Shown here: one piece after another, positions 53,803 through 64,000 of the stretch
Numbering within the stretch: position 1 is the stretch's first letter
How the letters are laid out: each line of letters opens with the position of its first letter
Source of the DNA: Rhabdophis nuchalis
Taxonomy: Eukaryota; Chordata; Lepidosauria; Squamata; Natricidae
Length of the DNA stretch: 64,000 nt
Assembly: GCA_039707465.1 (NCBI GenBank)
Contig: CM077643.1
Span: 200,657,605 to 200,721,604, forward strand
Direction of reading: 5' to 3'
Program-made: the position numbers and the translations under genes
Notes under the pieces: generated by a model
Database searches by the model: none
Told to the model about the DNA's origin: nothing
The model's input: the letters and a program-made list of their open reading frames with translations, nothing else

Positions 53803-54615
53803 CCATATTTTTCGGAGTATAAGTGCACCTTTTTTCTTCTAAAAAGAGGCTGGAAATCTGGGTGCGTCTTATACATTGAATACAGCATTTTTTTTGCCTC
53901 CTGAAGCCCCACCCCTTCACCAAAATGGCAGTGCATAGCCTTATGGAGGCTTTCAGAGAGTCCCTAGGGGCTGGGGAGGGCAGAAATGAGCAAAAAACCA
54001 GGCTTTTTTGCCCCCCCCCCCTGCCCCCAGCAGCACTCTATAAGCCTCCATAAGACTATGCATGTAATTTTTTTGACCAAAAAAATGAGACATTTTCATG
54101 AAAAACGGGCCGGTTTTTTGCTCATTTTGCCCCCACCCCCACCCCGCAGGAGCAATCTGCAAGCCCCCCCCCCCCCAGGCTATTCATGCCTTTCATTTGA
54201 AAAAAAATGGGCCCATTTTCGTGAAAAACGGGCCGTTTGGGGGAGGTTTGCAGAGTGCAAAAACTTTTTTTTCCCCTTTCAGAAAGCTGTTTAGTTAGAG
54301 TGGTTGATGAGAATTACATTGGTCAAATGCTGTGCCTGCTGAAACGAAGATTTAGGTGCTACAGATTGGCAGCAATTTCCTTCTCCAGCACATGGGTAAA
54401 TACAACTGGAAACATCTACCTACCTATTCTCTCTCCCTTTCTACCTACTGTATTTCTCCCCCCCCCCCATCTATCTACCTACCTATCTGCACTCTCTCTC
54501 TCTGTCTACTGTATTTCTCTCTTTCTCTCCCTCTCTATCTCTCTATTTACCTACCAACTTCTTTTTAATTTGCCTCTTCAAAACCTGAGTGCATCTTATA
54601 CTCCGAAAAATATGG
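53803..54615. mobile_element. MITE with CCATATTTTTCGGAGTATAA ends, TA target
   Basis: Left end CCATATTTTTCGGAGTATAA and right end TTATACTCCGAAAAATATGG are exact reverse complements, flanked by TA on both sides (53801-53802, 54616-54617). Interior contains C-tracts and CTACCTA-type repeats but no transposase. TA-target DNA transposon, probably Tc1/mariner or Tigger-related. Confidence 0.88.
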
Positions 54616-54682
54616 TAGTTCTCATAAATTTGCAGGGCACCTATTTGGGAAAGAGTAATACAAAAGAACTATAGTCACTATA

Positions 54683-55388
54683 CCGTATTTTTCAGAGTAT
54701 AAGATGCTCTGAAGTATAAGATGCACCTAGCTTTTGGAGAGGAAAACAAGGGGATTTTTTTCCCATTTGCCTCCTTGCAGTAAACAACAAACAGTACAAA
54801 CGATATACACTGGTTGTGTATATCAGGCTATAGTTGTACAGATGCTGTTAAAATTAATGTGGCTTTCTGGAAGTAAAAGTTATTCTCTGCTATTTAAAAG
54901 GATACAATAGCACTTCAAGTCAAGCATTTATTTTAAAAAGCTTCATTTTGTTAACTTGTCTAAAACAATAATAAAGCAGTTTTTAAAAGATAAGTCTAAT
55001 AATTTGAACGTTCTATAGGTATTTAGTTATTGACTTACCTCCTTTCAGCAAACAGCCTGTTTCAGTTTAGCTTGATTAGCGCAAGGAAAAAAAACTGTCT
55101 TTGCCTCCCAGCAATTTGCCTCCTTGCAGCAAACAGCAAGTTTCACTTTCAATTTCAGTAGGGGCCTCCCAATGATAAGCTGTTTCAGGCTGCAGGGATT
55201 GCCATAGCCATTGCTGCCTCTGCAAGCCCCATTTTTCCCATTTGCTGCAAGGAGGTAAATTGATGGGAGGCAGAGGCCAAAGGGTGGGGGCCGGCGGTGG
55301 GCGGGCCTACATTCCGTGTATAAGATGCACCCAAATTTTCACCCTCTTTTAGCTAAGGGAATTGTGTCTTATACTCTAAAAAATATGG
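54683..55388. mobile_element. Second MITE with CCGTATTTTTCAGAGTATAA ends, TA target
   Basis: Left end CCGTATTTTTCAGAGTATAAG and right end CTTATACTCTAAAAAATATGG are inverted, flanked by TA. Starts only 68 bases after the first copy. Interiors differ, so they are separate subfamily members. Confidence 0.85.
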
Positions 55389-55390
55389 TA

Positions 55391-56605
55391 TCTCATGTTG
55401 GTTTAAGGATCTAACTAAATCATCACTAAATCTTTTATACGTATATTACCTGTATTTACTATATCGTACTGTTTTGGATGAATTTTTTTATCAAATTAAT
55501 ATCCAGCTAGCTATATAGGTGCATTATTATAGATCACTGCAAAGTAGTTTGTGCATTTTGTTTTTAGTACAAAGACAGAGTATAGTTTTCTCTTAAATAC
55601 TGTAAAAGTTAAAAGTCCAGGAATCCAATTTGGAACATTTATCACTTATTTTAATCTTATTCCCTTGAGAATGAATATGAAAATACAGTTGGGAGAGCTA
55701 CAATCATGGAATGCATAATTGTAACTGCAAAAGTGAATCAACTCCCACCCACCCAGTCTATTACATAAGAAGTTAAGGAAGTTTTCCTTTGAAATGTCAG
55801 AGGAAAGTCAGTTATTTTCAAAACAACATGTGTGGTCTCCAAGCAACTATTACTTAGTGCAAACCATGTTTGTAATGTGCAAACCCAAGATCTGGTTTCG
55901 CAATTCGGGGAGCATGTTTTGACAAGTCAAGCCAATCCAAGTCAGTAATGCTGAAAAGTTACCGCATTATCCCATCAAAACAGTTTATTGTACTCCCAAT
56001 CACAGGAAACAAATGAGGTGATGAAAGCTAAGAAATGGCAGAATTATTTTTTTTAAAGTCACCAACATGCTTTTTGAATAGTAAACAACTGTGGATTTTC
56101 TGATCTTTAGCTTCTGTATTTCAACCGTATCATTTTATGTGCCCGTTTATTTAATTTTCAGGAGCTGTGACAATTGTTGACTTTAGGAATAGAACATAAG
56201 CAAATCTCCCAGGTGTCCTTTACTTGATAGCTGTGAAGTTTAGGGTGACCTTTCAGCTTCATCTGCAGAAAGCAAAAGAGGGCAGGGCAGAATACATGGC
56301 TACAATTAAAGCTCCAATGTACTAATCTATGCTGTGCTTACTCATGTTTTACTGAATTAACCTGATTAGGTTGACAATGCACAAAATAAACTAAATGTAG
56401 AGGCTACGTTCACACAACACGAAGTGCAGATTAACCACCCTCCTTTTAAGCTACTGTGCACCATCCCGTTTTTTCTCTCCCAGTGAGCATGTGGCTTTCT
56501 GTAACTGCTGAGCACGCAGCGGGAGTTCATCCTAAGGCACCACTTACCTGCTTCAAGATTTTCTTTGTATTTTCTGAGCATACTGGTATCTCTTTTAAGC
56601 TTATA
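55391..56605. other. Intergenic, nothing recognised
   Basis: No landmark seen. Confidence 0.4.
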
Positions 56606-57001
56606 CAGGTAGTCCTTAACATACAACGGTTCATTTAAGTGATCGTTCGAATTATAATGGCACTGAAAAAAGTGACTTATGACCGTTTTTTAGTTACAGT
56701 TCAATTCCAGTATCCCCATGATCATGTGATCAAAATTCAGATGCTTGGCAACTAGTTCATATTTATGACGGTTGTAGTATCCTAAGGTCATGTGATCATC
56801 TTTTGCAACATTCTGACGAGCAAAGTCAATGGGGAAGCCAGATTCACTTAACAACCAGGTTACTAACTTAATAACTGCAGTGATTCACTTAACAAGTGTG
56901 GCATGAAAAGTTGTAAAATGGGGCAAAACTCACTTAACAAATTTCTCACTCAGCAACATAAATTCTGGGCTCTATTGTGATCATAAGTTGACGACTACCT
57001 G
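56606..57001. mobile_element. Mariner-like MITE with CAGGTAGTCC ends (longer copy)
   Basis: CAGGTAGTCCTTAACATACA at the left and AGTTGACGACTACCTG at the right. Left TA intact; the right flank reads CA. Interior includes CACTTAACAACCAGGTTACT, absent from the 335-base copy at 34323. Confidence 0.88.
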
Positions 57002-58233
57002 CATATAGTTTTTTTTTTTTTTTAATTTCGGTTTTGTCCGTTCTCAGTCCAAGTCTGATGTTAGGAAAATTTGATTTCCTGATTAAGAGACTAGAAGTAA
57101 AACTGGAGCTAAAAATGCAAAGAGAAGTATTAATCTAAGGCTATATTCAATAACATATTGAACCATAAACTAGCTAACCACATTTGAAGGTACCACAAGT
57201 AAATATTGCTTATGTACGTGTGAACACAATAAAGGGTGTTTTATTTCTGTTTTGTAGACTGAAGATAAATGCCTAGGATCTAACTGTTGGAGGAATAAGA
57301 GAGACAAGGAGATCTGAATGTTGTTCTAAACAGGGAAGTCATAATTCAAAGATGGGATTATTACAGGTTCTTCAAAAACACTTCAGCATCATTTGTTGCC
57401 AGGAATAAAGATTCTAAAATGAAAGCGGCTTTCCATTTTAACTATTGGTTCAAGATAATCCAGATGTTCAAAGGAAGTTCACTAAAACCTTTTTGAAAAC
57501 GAAATGCAATTGTTATGAAACAAATCACAGATAAACAATAGGAACAGGCTTCTATTTTTTTATATTTTCAATGGTAATATTTTTATGTGAAAGAAGATTA
57601 TCAGTGAAATTTCAAACAAATAAACTGAACTGATACAGTTTGCTGTATTAAGGCTTAAAGGTTTAAAATGGACTTTTTGATACCCCACCTTCAAAGTCTG
57701 TTATCTTCATGGACATATATAATTAGGAGTCATCACATATAGCTGTGTCCATCAACCAAAGGGTATAAACTGTTCTTCCCCTCCTGAAGGCATGAGGGTT
57801 CCTTCAGAGAAATCAGGGACATAAAGCTAGACCAGTTGATGCATTATTTCATGAAATATTAGCTGTGTAAGGAAATATAACACAAACACAATTAAATAAT
57901 GGTTTATTAACTATCAGTAAAATAGACTTGAATGAAATGGACCAAATCCCACTGGGATTATTGGGAATATTATTACTATTCCTCTTTGGCCTCTAGGCTT
58001 CAGATCTAATTGTCTCATTCCTTGCCATTTCTGCCATTTTCGTCTTGATGCCTCCATGGCCAATTATTTTCAAGGGTTGCCCAGTTTTCCTGAGGGGCCC
58101 AACTGTACATCTTTATCAGCGAGACAAACTCATTGCAGCTAAGAGTCAGCTGCTAGGAATTCTGTAATTGAGGATGTCTTATCATATTATTGTTGATGTG
58201 TTGTATGCCTGCATGAAATCTAGAAACAGGTTC
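57002..58233. other. Intergenic, nothing recognised
   Basis: No landmark beyond a poly-T tract near 57009. Confidence 0.4.
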
Positions 58234-58645
58234 ATTGGAATGGGTGATGCACAGGCTTGAAAATTAGCAAACTGACTGCTCAGCTGATAGGCTGCATGGA
58301 AGCCTGAAGAGATGATGTTCAAGGAAAAATTGTGGGTGACAGTTGCAAAGGAGGTATAGCAGTCTTGTAATGACTTTGCCAGAGTTGGAGAAGAAGGGAA
58401 GGGCTACTGTGAGATACCAATTCCAAGGAACCTGGGAACAGTCTGATTGGAATGGGTGATGCACAGACTTGATAAATTACCAAACAAACTGCTCAGCTGA
58501 CAGAGGCTGCATGGAAGCCTGAAGAGATGACGTTCAAGGAAAAATTGTGGGTGACAGCTGCGGATGAGGCATAGCAGTCTTGTAATGACTTTATCAAGGT
58601 TGGGAAGAAGGGAAGGGCTACTGTGAGACACCAATTCCAAGGAGT
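58234..58645. repeat. Two-copy tandem duplication, period 212 bp
   Basis: ATTGGAATGGGTGATGCACAG occurs at 58234 and 58446. The copies share CTGCATGGAAGCCTGAAGAG, TTCAAGGAAAAATTGTGGG and GAAGGGAAGGGCTACTGTGAG. They differ by scattered substitutions and small indels. Frames across it are short and unsupported. Confidence 0.9.
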
Positions 58646-58810
58646 GCCAAGAGGGCAAGCATCCATGAAAGTGAATGAAGGGAAGGAAACCTTATCTCTC
58701 CCCTCTGGTAGCCTACTATCATGGCCTTTGGCCACACATCCTGATGAAATAATAGTTCTCCCAACCAACTGCCCTTTTGAGGTGCTTGGGCAGCCATATC
58801 TATCCTCCCA

Positions 58811-59361
58811 CAGATAGTCCGACCAGTCATTTAATAAGTGTTCGAAATTATGACGGTTCAGAAAGGACCTACCAGCCTTTGTACCTTCTCCATCCCATCA
58901 ATGCCCTGCAATCATGTGATCATCATTTGCTATCTTCTCTGACAGCTTCCCCAGAAATCAATGAGGACACTGGCAGGGAAGATTGCAATCTAAAGGATTT
59001 TTCCTCGTCTTCATCTGTATGTGTGTTTGTGTGCGCGTACACACACATGCACACCCAGCTCATGGGTTCCCCATCCCTCCATGCAAGAAAGGGAACTCCT
59101 GCACTGGGCTGAAGAAATGAAGCATGGATTGCAAAGATCCAGACTTCATTTCTCCAACTCAGTGTGCCTTGTGTGCATGGAGGGGAGCGGTTTGCCCTCC
59201 TTCAGCAAGGAACTCTTTTTCTCTGTCTGCCTCATAACCCACACAGCTGTTTACTGAGGGTTATGGATTGCAGTCATTGAGCAAAGGTAATCTCCTTAAA
59301 GACTGTTTCCTCGACAACTGAGATTCTGATCTCAATTGTAGTCATCATGAAGGGCTACCTA
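58811..59361. mobile_element. Diverged mariner-like element (CAGATAGTCC / GGGCTACCTA ends)
   Basis: Left CAGATAGTCCGACCAGTCAT and right ATCATGAAGGGCTACCTA resemble the termini at 34323. The interior has AATTATGACGGTTCAGAAAG and GCAATCATGTGATCATC. Longer than the other copies and without a clear TA duplication. Confidence 0.5.
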
Positions 59362-59439
59362 TATTCTGAACAACTTGTTTAATTTGTCATTTGCTTTGCA
59401 TTTTTTACCGTTATAATGACCTACTTGTTATTTTATAAA

Positions 59440-61612
59440 AACTTGTAAAAAATAAGAAAAAATCAAAGAAATGATTGGTTCATTAGTGGGAGAAAGTGGC
59501 AAGAAGGTGACAAGCAACAGGGAGAAAGCAGAACTACTTAGATTGTTTTTTGCGTCAAAGGGAATGCAAAGGGGGGGAAAATAAAGGGAAAAAACAGTCC
59601 AACCTATCAAAAACAGCACCATAAAAACAGATTAGAAAGACAAGTTAAAATTGACAAAAAAATGGTAAATGATCACCTGTCCACTCTAGATAAGTTCAAA
59701 TCACCAGGACCAGATGGATTACACCCCAAGGTTCTGAAGGAACTGGTAGATGAGATCTCAGAACCACTGAACTGTATCTTTCAAATATCCTGGAGCACCG
59801 GAGAACTGCCAGAGAACTGGAAAGGAACTGATGTAGTTCCCATCTTCAAAAAGGGGGGGGGGGGGGAAACCCTATTTGCATTAGAATGTATGACACCCAA
59901 ATGTCACACTATTCACATATTGATTTGATATATTTATAAAAAATAAAAAACTTGGGCAAGGCGGAATAAATTCAGGAAACTACAGTCCTGGATCAGCCTG
60001 ACCTCAATACTTGGGAAGATCTGGAAAAAATAATCAAGCAACGAATCAGTGAAAATCTAGAACAGGGGTGTCAAACTCAATTTCATTGAGGGACGCATCA
60101 GGGTTGTGTTTCACCTCTGGGGGTCAGAATGGGCATGGCCACCTCTACATCACTCATGTCAGGGACACCTGTGGTAGTCCAAGCACTGTGCCAGCAAAAG
60201 TGGGTTCCCAAGCTCTGTTTTCAGCTGCGACGGCCTCCTGTAATCCTCTGCCAGTGAAAACAGAGCTCCATTTTCTCTGGCAGAGGCAATGCAGGCCACT
60301 TCTTTTCTGTTTCAGGGCGTCCCCATGGGTCAGATCTAAGCACACACAGGCCAGATTCGGCCCCCGGGCCTTGAGTTTGACACCCCTGATATAGAGGCAA
60401 CCAAAATCATAACCAAAAGCCAACATGAGTTTGTCAAAAACAGATCACAGCAGACAAAACATATTGCATTCTTTGACAAAGTGACAAAATTAGTAGATCA
60501 GAGGAATGCTGTAGATATAATTTACTTGGACTTCAGTTAGTGATTTGATAAAGTAGACCACAACCTACTACTTGATAAGATAGAAAAATGTGTGTTAGAC
60601 AGCATCAACACCAGATGGATTCTGCCTGATCAGCCACACTCAATGTGTACTTCCCAATGGAACCTACATGGAGGGAAGTATGCAGTGGAGTACCCCAAGG
60701 CTTTGTTTTAGGCCCAGTACCCTTCAACATCTTCAATGATTTGTATTAGGGGATATTTGTAACTCATCAAATTTGCATACAACAACAAGCTGGCAGGAAT
60801 AGCTAACACTCCAGAAGATAGGCTTAAGATATAGAAGAATCTTGACAGATTTGAACTGGGTACTATCTAACAAAATGAAATTCAATCATGAAAAAAGTAA
60901 GGTTCTACATTTAGGCAAGAAAAATCAAATTCATAGGTGACAATGTAGAGTATGTGGTACCTTGCTCAATAGTAGTAACTGAGAGGGATCTTGGCATTCT
61001 AGTGGACAATCATTTAAATATGAGCCTGTAGTGTGCTGCTGCTACCAAAGCCAACACAATTCTAGGCTGCATTTAAGAAAGGGATAGAATCAAGATCACA
61101 TGTAGTGTTAATGCCACTTTATAATGCCTTGGTAAGACTGAAGTTGAAATACTGCATCCAGTTTTGATTGCCACAATGTAAAAAAGATGTTGAGACTCTA
61201 GAAAGAGTGCAGAGAAAAGCAACAAAGATGATTAGGGGACTGGGGGCTAAATTGCTGGAATTGAGTGTATCTAGTTTAATGAAAAGGACTAGGGGAGACA
61301 TGATAGCAGCGTTCCAATATCTCAGGGGCTATCACAAAGAAGTCAAGCTATTCTCCAAAGCATCTGAGGGCAGGATAAAGAAGCAAAGGATGGAAAGTAA
61401 TCAGGAGAGAAGCAAACTAGAACTAAGAAGGAATTTTCTGAAAGTTAGAACAATTAATTAGTGGAATAACTTGCGTCCAGAAGTTGTGAATGTTCCAACA
61501 TTGGGAGTTTTTAAGAAGACAACCATTTGTCTGAAATGGTATAGGATTTCCTGTCTGAGAAGGGGGTTGGATTAGAAGACCTCCAAAATTCCTTCCAACT
61601 CGGTTTACTCCA
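59440..61612 (+). pseudogene. CR1-type LINE, decayed ORF2, with nested hAT
   Basis: Reverse transcriptase signatures in several frames: REKAELLRLFFAS, KFKSPGPDGLHPKVLKELVD, SWSTGELPENWKGTDVVPIF, FVKNRSQQTKHIAFFDKV, then LKYC-QF and PQCKKDVETLERVQRKATKM, LMKRTRGDMIAAFQYLRGYH, SKLELRRNFLKVRTIN. This is the CR1 clade. The frame is broken by a poly-G expansion and insertion near 59860-59950, a hAT copy at 60063-60388 and many stops. The 3' end GGGGGTTGGATTAGAAGACC is typical of CR1. Confidence 0.9.
60063..60388. mobile_element. hAT element nested in the CR1 coding region
   Basis: Starts CAGGGGTGTCAAACTCAATT and ends CTTGAGTTTGACACCCCTG. Flanks ATCTAGAA and ATATAGAG agree at 6 of 8. CR1 protein similarity stops at ISENLE just before it and resumes at ATKI just after it. 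Confidence 0.88.
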
Positions 61613-63903
61613 TTCCATTAATTTCTAATATATCAGACATTCATGAACAATAATCCATCACCTCTGTGCAGTTAAATCAGTTAAAATGAATTTTCACTAT
61701 ATCTAGAGCATCTGATATAAAATATTTATCATTAGCCATTAGTTCAGCAAGCCAGTTGATATTTAATCAATTGTCATAGGTAAAAAAAGCTCCATATTTG
61801 GCTAATTTATTTTTGGGCAGTGATCCCACCCAGCAGAAACATTAGCTGGATTATGTTATAAACCTAAAATATCTTTTGTACTATGGCTTCAATCCAAACA
61901 ACTTTTTTTTTGAAGGGGAGAAATAATTCAGATTATGAGGCTTTCTACATGAAGCTTTGAGCCTATTTATTATTCACTAAAAATTGGCAAGAATTAAGAT
62001 TTGACCCTTTCCTACTTTTAATTATTTTTTTTACGAATCATTTTTAATCTAGTTGAGAAATAATCCTTTTAAAATTCATTCTCTGTGCCACTAACTACTT
62101 ACAAAGTCCCAATGATATTGAACACAAAACAAAGAAGTCAGAGAACAATTATAATTCCAATAAAATTATATACAAATGTACGCATTAACTAGGAAAACTT
62201 ACAAAATTAGATATATTCAAAATTTAGAACTGTCAGATTCAAGTTGTATCCCAAATTTACATACATATACAAGTATTTATAAAATCTCAAAAGTTCTCTC
62301 AACTGCAGGCAAAAATTACTTATGTACTCAAAATATTAAAAAAGATTTAAGACTGGAAGGAAAGAGTGAGAAATGTAAACTTAAAAAAAAAACCACAACA
62401 GAAATATTTATTGTATCATATACTTTTTTTTATAAAGTGCTATAATAACCGTTATTGTGGCGTACTCTTTCACTTATCTTTCTTTCTTAGTAAAATATAT
62501 TAATGTATTATGATCCTTTTTTAAAGACTTCCTAAAAGTGCCAATTCTAAAAATTAAATTAGATTAATGTATCTATGGGTAGGGGAACCCATGCATTGCA
62601 TATTGGCTTTTAACTGAAAATCAGAAGAAAATATGGCTTTCAGTATTGAAATTTTGTACTAATTTTAGATTGTGGTCTTGAAATTGCACCATTTTTTCTC
62701 CTTTCTGCATCATCCCTTATGGATGCAGTTCATCTTGTTATTTGTGAGATGAGGCTAGTAAACCGAGAGCAAACCCTAATCTAATCCCTAACATGGCACA
62801 TTTCAGGACTGGACATTAATGTACACCTAATGTACACCATTAACTAGATACTTAATGTCACAAAGATTGGTTCTGTTTTCTCTATTTTTCTTTGCTTTAT
62901 TTATACTAATGAATATTAATGAAATATTCATATTGCCATTACATTATTTCAATTAGATATTTTTTTGTACCACCTTCCTTGGAAGTAAAATCCATTAACA
63001 AACTGGGATTTACTTCTCCGTTCACAGAAATAGGATTGTGCTATTACTACCATCTTTGTTGGACAAGATAAGCAGTTTCAATTTACATAGCACAGAAATA
63101 ATTGTATTTTTAATGTGGGAGAAGATAATTTAATACCATTACTTGACCCTGTACATTTTTCTGGAAGATCTTATTTTCAAATTTAAACCTCACAATATTT
63201 AATTTGTTGAATTCATAATATTACAAGGTTATCGTCTCCAAATAACTTGGTATTGGGCATGGAAAAAACATTACTTCCTAAAGAAAAAATGCAGGGTATT
63301 TTTTTTTTGGCACCAGACGTATTTTCAATCTCTTCCATCTTATTTACATAAACAAGAAATGGAAGATTTCAAAAGTAAGTATGCATTCAATTCAATCCAA
63401 AAATTATCTCTGCAACAAACAAAAAATGAATGTGAACACCAATTTATGTTCCATGTGGGAACTGATCCACAACAGAAAACTCATTCTCCCCTAAATGAGG
63501 CAACAAGGCCCCTTCTGAGTAAACATGTAAAAAAAAAAAAAGGTGGCTAATCAGGAATCCAGTCCAAGCACTTCAGTCCCAGTGACTAGTCCAACTTAAA
63601 ACACAGACATGAAAAAAGGCTTACTGGAGTATACTATATACTGTTAACAATTTGACTTTTTTCAACAAACAATGACAGGATGAGATTGTTCTTCTAGGAA
63701 TGAACAAAAGGACTCATTTCTTCACACTGCCAAGTTCATGTAGTTTCAATTACAATACAAATGTGTATGTATTATCACATCACTCTTTGGCTTAGAACTT
63801 GGCTCTATTGCTAACTTTAAAAATACTCTTCTTGCCTACTTTATCAATGATCAGACCAAAATGCCATGTTTTGAATGTAGAAAGTGCAAATATACCCAGT
63901 TAC
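61613..63903. other. Intergenic, nothing recognised
   Basis: AT-rich sequence with poly-A/T runs and no exon, RNA gene or named repeat that I can support. Confidence 0.4.
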
Positions 63904-64000
63904 CTGTTTGCCTCCAAACACAAGCCACTTCAGGTGCCAAGACTCCAGTCTCTCAGGGGTCATGCCTATTGCCAGCAATGGCAGCACAAAGAAGGGTCCA
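63904..64000 (-). CDS. Possible exon of a second, unidentified minus-strand gene
   Basis: The minus strand from the right edge has an open frame ending at a good splice donor (AAACAG followed by GTAACT). It reads GPFFVLPLLAIGMTPERLE then SWHLKWLVFGGKQ, i.e. a hydrophobic stretch followed by a basic-aromatic segment, as in a membrane protein. I do not recognise the family. The frame is open to the window edge and the composition is unlike the flanking AT-rich DNA. The acceptor side is not visible, so this could be a chance frame. Confidence 0.35.

Overview
The window looks like a stretch of a squamate reptile chromosome, most likely a snake. The reasons are a Sauria-type SINE with a Bov-B-like 3' tail, abundant L2 and CR1 LINEs, a CR1-type tail ending in (ATTCT)n, many short hAT elements with 8-bp target duplications, mariner-like MITEs whose ends read CAGGTAGTCC, and several long tetranucleotide repeats. 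There is no bacterial-style gene packing. Nearly all long open frames are retrotransposon proteins or translations of simple repeats.

The one host gene I can reconstruct is on the minus strand: the 5' end of an axonemal dynein heavy chain, best matched from memory to DNAH7. Eight exons form a chain in which every junction keeps the reading frame: 39354-39368 (start codon), 33705-33770, 29347-29477, 29079-29169, 25490-25670, 24546-24618, 21693-21818 and 4157-4276. Together they give 803 coding bases (about 267 residues) of the N-terminal tail. The gene continues past the left edge. Its start lies in a CpG-rich island (39215-39620) that carries a perfect 13-bp RFX X-box (39528-39540) and an upstream CCAAT box, as expected for a ciliary gene.

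The introns are filled with mobile DNA. Intron 7 (4277-21692) holds a 4.37-kb hAT-bounded unit (7373-11746, exact 8-bp duplication) with an L2 LINE inside it, plus a 5'-truncated L2 in the opposite orientation. Intron 4 (25671-29078) is almost entirely one L2 whose protein frame is broken by a single evident frameshift. Intron 3 is short. Intron 2 has a solo LTR, and intron 1 has a Sauria SINE, a mariner MITE and several hAT copies.

Upstream of the dynein promoter (39600-64000) I see mainly repeats: CR1 and L2 fragments, five nearly palindromic hAT hairpin elements across the window as a whole, a pair of MITEs with TATACCG-type ends, a 212-bp tandem duplication, and a CR1 with a hAT element nested in its coding region. 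A possible exon of a second minus-strand gene, encoding a hydrophobic peptide, runs off the right edge (63904-64000).

No database search was possible. Family names rest on sequence landmarks and memory, and boundaries of old repeats are approximate. Boundaries supported by exact target duplications or splice-phase agreement are the most reliable.
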